9,442 nucleotides of DNA from Planctomycetes bacterium RIFCSPHIGHO2_12_FULL_52_36 (GTDB lineage: Bacteria; Planctomycetota; Brocadiia; Brocadiales; Bathyanammoxibiaceae): NCBI GenBank assembly GCA_001828545.1, contig MHYW01000097.1, positions 1 through 9,442 on the forward strand, written 5' to 3'. Below are positions 5,752-9,442 of the stretch, one piece after another. Numbering within the stretch: the stretch's first letter is position 1; each line of letters starts with the position of its first letter. The notes beneath the pieces were generated by a model that was not told the DNA's origin, searched no databases, and saw nothing but the letters and a program-made list of their open reading frames with translations. The position numbers and the translations under genes were made by a program.

Positions 5752-6990
5752 CTATTTATTAATCGCCTTGTGAATCTGACGTATCGCCTGTTTTAGCCTC
5801 AGTTCATTCTCTACCAGGGCAAAACGCAAAAACCCTTCTCCCTCCTGGCCAAAGGCCAACCCCGGGGACACTGAGACCTTAGCCTCGTTAAGCAGCAAGA
5901 GGCTGAACTCCATTGAACCCATGGAACGGTACTTTTCGTGGATGGGTGCCCAGACGAACATGGTAGCCCTGGGTTTCTCTACCTGCCAGCCCGACCTGTT
6001 GAGACCATCTACGAGGACGTCCCGTCGGTGCTGATAAAGCCTGGCCTGTTCCGTGACGTAGGCCCCGCACTCCCTCAGGGCTATTATACTGGCAATCTGC
6101 ACCGGCTGGAATATGCCATAATCGTAGTAGCCCTTTATACGGGCCAGGGCCTCTATAATCTGGCGATTCCCTACGCAGAAACCCAACCGCCAGCCAGGCA
6201 TGTTAAATATCTTGGACATGGTGTTAAATTCTACGCCCACCTCCTTGGCCCCTTTTACCTGGAGGAAACTCGGGGGTCTGTACCCATCAAAGGCCGTACA
6301 GCAGTAGGCAAAGTCGTGGACGACTATAACGTTATACCTACGGGCAACGTTCACTATCTCTTCAAAAAAACCAAGCTCCACGGTCATGGCAGTAGGGTTG
6401 TGAGGAAAATTTAGTATTAGCACCTTCGGCTTCTCTGACTCAATTGCCTGTACTATTTCCCCGAGGAGTTTCTCTTGTTCTATCAATGGGATGGTGGCTA
6501 CCCTTGCCCCCGCCAGGGCGGGACCGTGTAGGTGCACGGGGAAGGCTGGGCTGGGTACCAGGGCGGTGTTTCCCTGTTCCAGGAGGGACAGGAAGAGGTG
6601 GGAAAGCCCCTCCTTGGAGCCAATGGTACATACTACCTCCCTTGAGGGGTCTAACTCCACCCCCCATTCCCTCTCGTAGAAGTGGGCTACCTCCCTCCTG
6701 AGGTTAAAGAGGCCGATGGCGTTTGTGCTGTAGCGGTGGTTCCTGGGGTCATGGACTGCCTCGCAGAGTTTTTCCACGATGGGCTGGGGCGTGGGGTCTA
6801 TGGGGTTGCCCATACCCAGGTCTATAATGTCAATGCCCTGGGTACGTTTTTCATACTTTATCTGGTTTAACCTGCCAAACAGGTATGGGGGCAGGCGTTT
6901 AACCCTTGAGGCTACTTCTATCGTAAACGCCTGTCCGCCTAAGGCGGATACTACTTCCTGGGGTAAGACCTCGCACTTGGTGTCCTTCAT
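5752..6990 (-). CDS. alaC: AlaC-like alanine (glutamate-pyruvate) aminotransferase, PLP class I/II
   Basis: 412 residues, fold-type I aminotransferase. Visible landmarks: RVKRLPPYLFG (29-39), DLGMGNP (57-63), TIGSKEGLSHL (122-132), NFPHNPT (194-200) with the PLP-ring Asn198, D226 and Y229 in VHDFAY, the Schiff-base Lys260 in NTMSKIFNMPGWRLGF, and the substrate-carboxylate Arg389 in FLRFAL. From memory, the pattern along the whole length matches E. coli AlaC (glutamate + pyruvate to 2-oxoglutarate + alanine) better than general aspartate aminotransferases; LL-diaminopimelate aminotransferase of the DapL2 type is the alternative. The N-terminus has about 20 residues before the first conserved motif, partly encoded by the palindrome at 6934-6948. 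ATG 6990 is the only good in-frame start and lacks a clear ribosome binding site. Its position directly before rnfC suggests joint expression; a functional link to Rnf is not evident. Confidence 0.85.
   Translation of the reverse strand: MKDTKCEVLPQEVVSALGGQAFTIEVASRVKRLPPYLFGRLNQIKYEKRTQGIDIIDLGMGNPIDPTPQPIVEKLCEAVHDPRNHRYSTNAIGLFNLRREVAHFYEREWGVELDPSREVVCTIGSKEGLSHLFLSLLEQGNTALVPSPAFPVHLHGPALAGARVATIPLIEQEKLLGEIVQAIESEKPKVLILNFPHNPTAMTVELGFFEEIVNVARRYNVIVVHDFAYCCTAFDGYRPPSFLQVKGAKEVGVEFNTMSKIFNMPGWRLGFCVGNRQIIEALARIKGYYDYGIFQPVQIASIIALRECGAYVTEQARLYQHRRDVLVDGLNRSGWQVEKPRATMFVWAPIHEKYRSMGSMEFSLLLLNEAKVSVSPGLAFGQEGEGFLRFALVENELRLKQAIRQIHKAINK
6934..6948. repeat. TCCGCCTNAGGCGGA palindrome, copy 3, inside the aminotransferase 5' end
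   Basis: On the gene strand this is TCCGCCTTAGGCGGA, read as Ser-Ala-Leu-Gly-Gly (residues 15-19). The reading phase is the same as for copy 2 in rnfD. It lies in the N-terminal extension ahead of the conserved aminotransferase fold, where an insertion would be tolerated. Confidence 0.8.
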
Positions 6991-7001
6991 GATAGGCTAT
7001 C

Positions 7002-7125
7002 AGCAGGTTGCGGGGAACAGGTACCAGGCCGTAGGGGCGTATTGTTCGCTCCGCCTCAGGCAGACGAATCTACCTCCGGCATGACAATACGCCCTGCCAC
7101 TGTAGCCTGTAACCTGTCTCCTGAT
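7002..7125. repeat. Nested repeat between the foldase and aminotransferase genes
   Basis: This is a three-layer structure. Outer layer: 7-base-period arrays, left AGCAGGT, TGCGGGG, AACAGGT, ACCAGGC (7002-7029) and right TGTAGCC, TGTAACC, TGTCTCC (7101-7121), in inverted orientation; 7017-7029 pairs with 7105-7117 at 11 of 13 positions. Middle layer: arms GGGCGTATTGT (7035-7045) and ACAATACGCCC (7084-7094). Centre: a decayed TCCGCCTCAGGCAGA copy (7050-7064). The middle element begins GTAGGGGCG (7031-7039), the same head as the hairpin inside the fusion gene at 1909. The repeat fills almost the whole 136-base spacer. Confidence 0.75.
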
Positions 7126-7126
7126 A

Positions 7127-8086
7127 TTAATAGGTAGCAAGATACTTTTTTATATCTGCCCTTTCCAGTAAGCTGGCCAGCCAGGGACCTAACCTCTTCT
7201 TTACCGTCCTTTGTTTTACCAGCTTCTCCAGTTCGGGACGGACGTCTTTAAATTTTTCATGGGCCCTGGGTTTTTTATTGATTACCTTAAGGATGTGGTA
7301 GCCCTCGTCCGTCTTGATAATGTCGCTTATCTCCCCCTTTTCCAGCTTAGCCGTCGCTGGGCCGAATACCCCTTCCTTGGGACCAAATGGGCGGATTCTA
7401 CCCCCACCGGCGGCGGAAAGTCTGTCTATGGACTCATTCCTGGCCAGGGTCTCAAAATCTGCCCCTGCCTTAAGTTTTTTCAGCAGATCCTCAGCCTCTT
7501 TTTTGGTGCTCACTACAATCTGACAGGCCTCTATCTTTTCTCCGTACTCCTCTTCAAAGGCCTGTTGCAACTCCTCTTCGGTAACGATAACGGTCCTTTC
7601 CACTATCTTTTCCGCAAGGAGTTCTGTCTCCATCCCCTTCCTTATCCTGGCGGCCATGCGTTCTCTCATGGTCGGCAGGTCCATACCCATCTGTTTTATC
7701 TCCTCGGCCAGTTCTGAGGAGTCCTTCATCCCCCTGGCCTTCACCAGTGCGTTTATCTCTCCGTCCAGGAGCTTGTTAAGCCTTTCAGTTACCTCCTGCG
7801 GGTCCACAGTTATTCCTAATTTTTGGGCCTGCTGATATATTATCGCCCTCCTGATGAGGACGTCCAGGGCCTGCTCCCCAAAGCTCTCTATGAGCAGTTC
7901 AGAGAGTTCCTGCCGCCCGATCTTTTGCCCGTTTACCTCCGCAACCACGTCTACTTCAGGGAGGGCCACCGCCTCCATTGCCGCCTCAGTGGATAGTGGT
8001 TCAGAGGCTACAGAGGGGCTTGTAAAGAGGTACAGTAGGGGGGATAAGAGACAAAATATGTATAACATCACAAGAGGATTGGGCAT
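7127..8086 (-). CDS. SurA/PpiC-like periplasmic peptidyl-prolyl isomerase or chaperone
   Basis: 319 residues. A hydrophobic N-terminal segment (about 6-22) followed by SPSVASEP suggests export, with cleavage near residue 27. Residues 46-170 form a helical SurA-type N-terminal chaperone domain (VAEVNGQKIGRQEL start, ALDVLIRRAIIYQQA). Residues 184-272 are parvulin-like, with GADFETLARNES (208-219), LEKGEISDIIKTDEGYHILK (248-267) and a basic C-terminal helix. Such proteins assist folding of outer-membrane and periplasmic proteins. Two points weaken the catalytic case: the usual ARHIL His is Gln189 (EACQIVV), and the GGDLG segment reads GGGRI (227-231). A chaperone without strong isomerase activity is therefore possible. 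The N-region has no Lys or Arg, odd for a signal peptide, and a stop lies four codons upstream, so no longer form exists; Met7 is an alternative start. First gene of the minus-strand block. Confidence 0.82.
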   Translation of the reverse strand: MPNPLVMLYIFCLLSPLLYLFTSPSVASEPLSTEAAMEAVALPEVDVVAEVNGQKIGRQELSELLIESFGEQALDVLIRRAIIYQQAQKLGITVDPQEVTERLNKLLDGEINALVKARGMKDSSELAEEIKQMGMDLPTMRERMAARIRKGMETELLAEKIVERTVIVTEEELQQAFEEEYGEKIEACQIVVSTKKEAEDLLKKLKAGADFETLARNESIDRLSAAGGGRIRPFGPKEGVFGPATAKLEKGEISDIIKTDEGYHILKVINKKPRAHEKFKDVRPELEKLVKQRTVKKRLGPWLASLLERADIKKYLATY

Positions 8087-8138
8087 AAGACAACTACATC
8101 CCTTTGCTATAAGGTTATATAAGGTAAAAACTTAAAGT

Positions 8139-8166
8139 ATTATAGCAAAACCGCCTCCTCTGTCAA
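8139..8166 (-). promoter_or_regulatory. Near-consensus sigma-70 promoter for the foldase-alaC-rnf block
   Basis: On the minus strand TTGACA (8166-8161) and TATAAT (8144-8139) are both perfect consensus hexamers, separated by 16 bases. The predicted start near 8132 gives a leader of about 45 bases to the ATG at 8086. AAAGGG, about 13 bases before that ATG, is a weak ribosome binding site. No other match of this quality was seen in the block, so this is the best candidate for housekeeping expression of the operon. Confidence 0.75.
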
Positions 8167-8226
8167 CTCCTTTTTGTCCATATTCCTTTACAAACCGAAA
8201 ATCTGAGGACCGCAAAGGGTTTTTTG

Positions 8227-8255
8227 TTGAAGTACCAGTGCCATCCTGCTTTAAT
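8227..8255 (+). promoter_or_regulatory. Possible promoter for the rightmost gene
   Basis: TTGAAG (8227-8232) and TTTAAT (8250-8255) are separated by 17 bases, matching consensus at four and five of six bases. The predicted start near 8262 gives a leader of about 70 bases to the ATG at 8332. It lies in the 245-base divergent spacer, back to back with the minus-strand promoter at 8139-8166. In AT-rich spacer such matches arise by chance, so confidence is low. Confidence 0.35.
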
Positions 8256-8331
8256 TAGTGCCAGGCTGTATCTTTACGCACCCGATGGATTCATCTCATC
8301 CTTACTATTATTAAGTTTGGGCAGAAACAAG

Positions 8332-9442
8332 ATGTCCCTTACAGAACCCCGTATCTTTAAGATATACTTTTATGATGAATTATACCCCTGTGGCAAGACC
8401 GCCGAGGAGGTGAAGAGGGCGTTAGGCCTTGAGCCCGGGGACAAAGACCCCACTACCCTGCTACAGGACTTTCTAGGGCAGGCCGTACCAACCAGCGATG
8501 GTCTTTGGGATACCCCCTGTGAATTCGCCGATACCACCAGTTCCTACCGGCTTAAGGCAAGATACTACCAAAGAGTAGGGGCAGGTTTTAAAACTGCTCC
8601 TGCAGACGACCCTATTGATAAAATGTTCGTCCTTGCAGTAGCCCTTAATTCTAACTCGCCTGAGGTAATCAAGGGGTGGCAAGGGCTTGAAAGGAGACTC
8701 CCCACTCACCTCCCCAACGGCCCCTTAGGGCCTGTCACGATTTATTACGCCGTCTCCGATAAGGAGGTTACAGCCCAGAAGGTCATAAAGCTGGCCCAGC
8801 CCCTGTTTCCTGACGTCTCTCCCACGGATTTGTGCGGGGGCATGAAGAAGACACAGCTCCTTTGCGGAAGTCTCTATCAGTTTGGGGCTATGGAGAAGTA
8901 CTTCCTCTTTTCCAGTAAGAAAAAGGAGTCCGAGGCCAGCCGTTTTGCCACCCTCTCCCTCCCCTTACTCCGCCTCTACCTCCACTTTGGCGACGTGATG
9001 GCCCAGGATAAAGAGGGAAGAGTACCCGCCGCAAGAAACCACATGAAAGGGGTCTCCGAGAGGATAAAGAGTAAACTGGATGACTATTCCAGTAGAGGTT
9101 TCGGCTCTATCACTAGCGAGGCAGAGAGGGCGGACGTCTTTGAGATTACAAAGGATTTGTGGCTACTCAACCACGATACAAGCCAGATGCTCAATCTGGT
9201 AAGGACGGTTGACATTGCCCTTTCCAACTTCAGGGAGCTGAAGGGGCGACTCCTGTCTCCCAATCAAACGGACGAAATCTTCTGCCAGGAGGAGCGGCTA
9301 CTGGAATTACAGAAGGCCCAGCTCCAGGCCCAGGCCACCCATCTGCACAATGCCTTTGAGTCAGGCAGGGTAGTGCTGGACTCCATTGAAGACCACATGG
9401 AGCTGGAATACACCCGGGAATTGAAGGAATCCAATAAGAAGG
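8332..9442 (+). CDS. Unrecognised soluble, helix-rich protein (3' end outside window)
   Basis: Translating from the ATG at 8332 gives 370 codons without a stop to the window edge, so the gene is real but cut off. I do not recognise the family. Residues 1-150 look mixed alpha/beta (RIFKIYFYDELYPCGKTAEE at 7-26; a YYAVSDKEVTAQKVIKLA segment at 138-155). Residues 205-300 look helical (LSLPLLRLYLHFGDV at 208-222; LNHDTSQMLNLVRTVDIALS at 279-298). Residues 317-370 form a charged amphipathic coiled-coil-like helix rich in Glu, Gln and Leu, ending RELKESNKK. No signal peptide or membrane segment is present so far. Such a helix ending in SNKK often precedes membrane helices, so a membrane anchor beyond the edge is possible (inference). 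The frame is open upstream to 8146 but has no ATG there, only TTG codons (8224, 8227, 8317). The ATG lacks a clear ribosome binding site. Confidence 0.75.
   Translation, partial: MSLTEPRIFKIYFYDELYPCGKTAEEVKRALGLEPGDKDPTTLLQDFLGQAVPTSDGLWDTPCEFADTTSSYRLKARYYQRVGAGFKTAPADDPIDKMFVLAVALNSNSPEVIKGWQGLERRLPTHLPNGPLGPVTIYYAVSDKEVTAQKVIKLAQPLFPDVSPTDLCGGMKKTQLLCGSLYQFGAMEKYFLFSSKKKESEASRFATLSLPLLRLYLHFGDVMAQDKEGRVPAARNHMKGVSERIKSKLDDYSSRGFGSITSEAERADVFEITKDLWLLNHDTSQMLNLVRTVDIALSNFRELKGRLLSPNQTDEIFCQEERLLELQKAQLQAQATHLHNAFESGRVVLDSIEDHMELEYTRELKESNKK

Noticed and set aside
5938..6414. 158-residue + strand reading frame opposite the aminotransferase
   Set aside because: It is antisense to the PLP lysine and Asn motifs of a well-supported gene.
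7211..7717. 168-residue + strand reading frame opposite the foldase gene
   Set aside because: It is a shadow of the SurA-like gene; the apparent hydrophobic segments come from the antisense of charged helices.
8473..8709. 78-residue minus-strand reading frame
   Set aside because: It lies opposite the long open gene from 8332 and has no supporting start signal.

Overview
The window looks like chromosome from an uncultured anaerobic or facultative Gram-negative bacterium. The evidence is an Rnf ferredoxin:NAD+ oxidoreductase module, a BadF/HgdC-HgdB-type low-potential Fe-S protein, a secreted SurA-like foldase, and spacers full of short palindromic and tandem repeats. The taxon cannot be fixed from the sequence. 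Planctomycetota (Brocadiales-like), Nitrospirota and Desulfobacterota-like lineages are all compatible.

Layout. Positions 1-434 hold no convincing gene but are dense in small hairpins and 7-base-period repeats, ending in a candidate promoter and ribosome binding site. On the + strand, 435-2423 encodes a 662-residue fusion of an HgdC/BadF-type ATPase activator with an HgdB-like Fe-S protein. Converging on it is a five-gene minus-strand block, in transcription order: a SurA/parvulin-type peptidyl-prolyl isomerase (8086-7127), an AlaC-like aminotransferase (6990-5752), rnfC (5736-4348), rnfD (4228-3203) and rnfG (3106-2480). A near-consensus sigma-70 promoter (TTGACA-16-TATAAT) precedes the first gene. 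On the + strand, an unrecognised ORF starts at 8332 and runs off the window edge at 9442, having given 370 codons without a stop.

Function. RnfC (NADH/FMN and two 4Fe-4S clusters), RnfD (membrane) and RnfG (membrane-anchored flavoprotein) are three of six Rnf subunits. RnfE, RnfA and RnfB are not here, because the block ends after rnfG. Rnf couples reduced ferredoxin/NAD+ chemistry to an ion gradient. The convergent fusion protein belongs to a superfamily that uses ATP to push electrons from ferredoxin or flavodoxin to very low potential, so both loci plausibly draw on the same ferredoxin pool. That link is inferred from proximity only.

The most distinctive feature is the repeat content. At least six separate arrays of degenerate 7-base units, each built on a different heptamer, lie in spacers or at gene ends, and four of them are arranged as inverted pairs. 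A second family, the palindrome TCCGCCTNAGGCGGA, occurs four times, twice inside reading frames in the same phase. A third, built on GACCCGGCGGGTC, has entered the fusion gene in frame and been tandemly duplicated.
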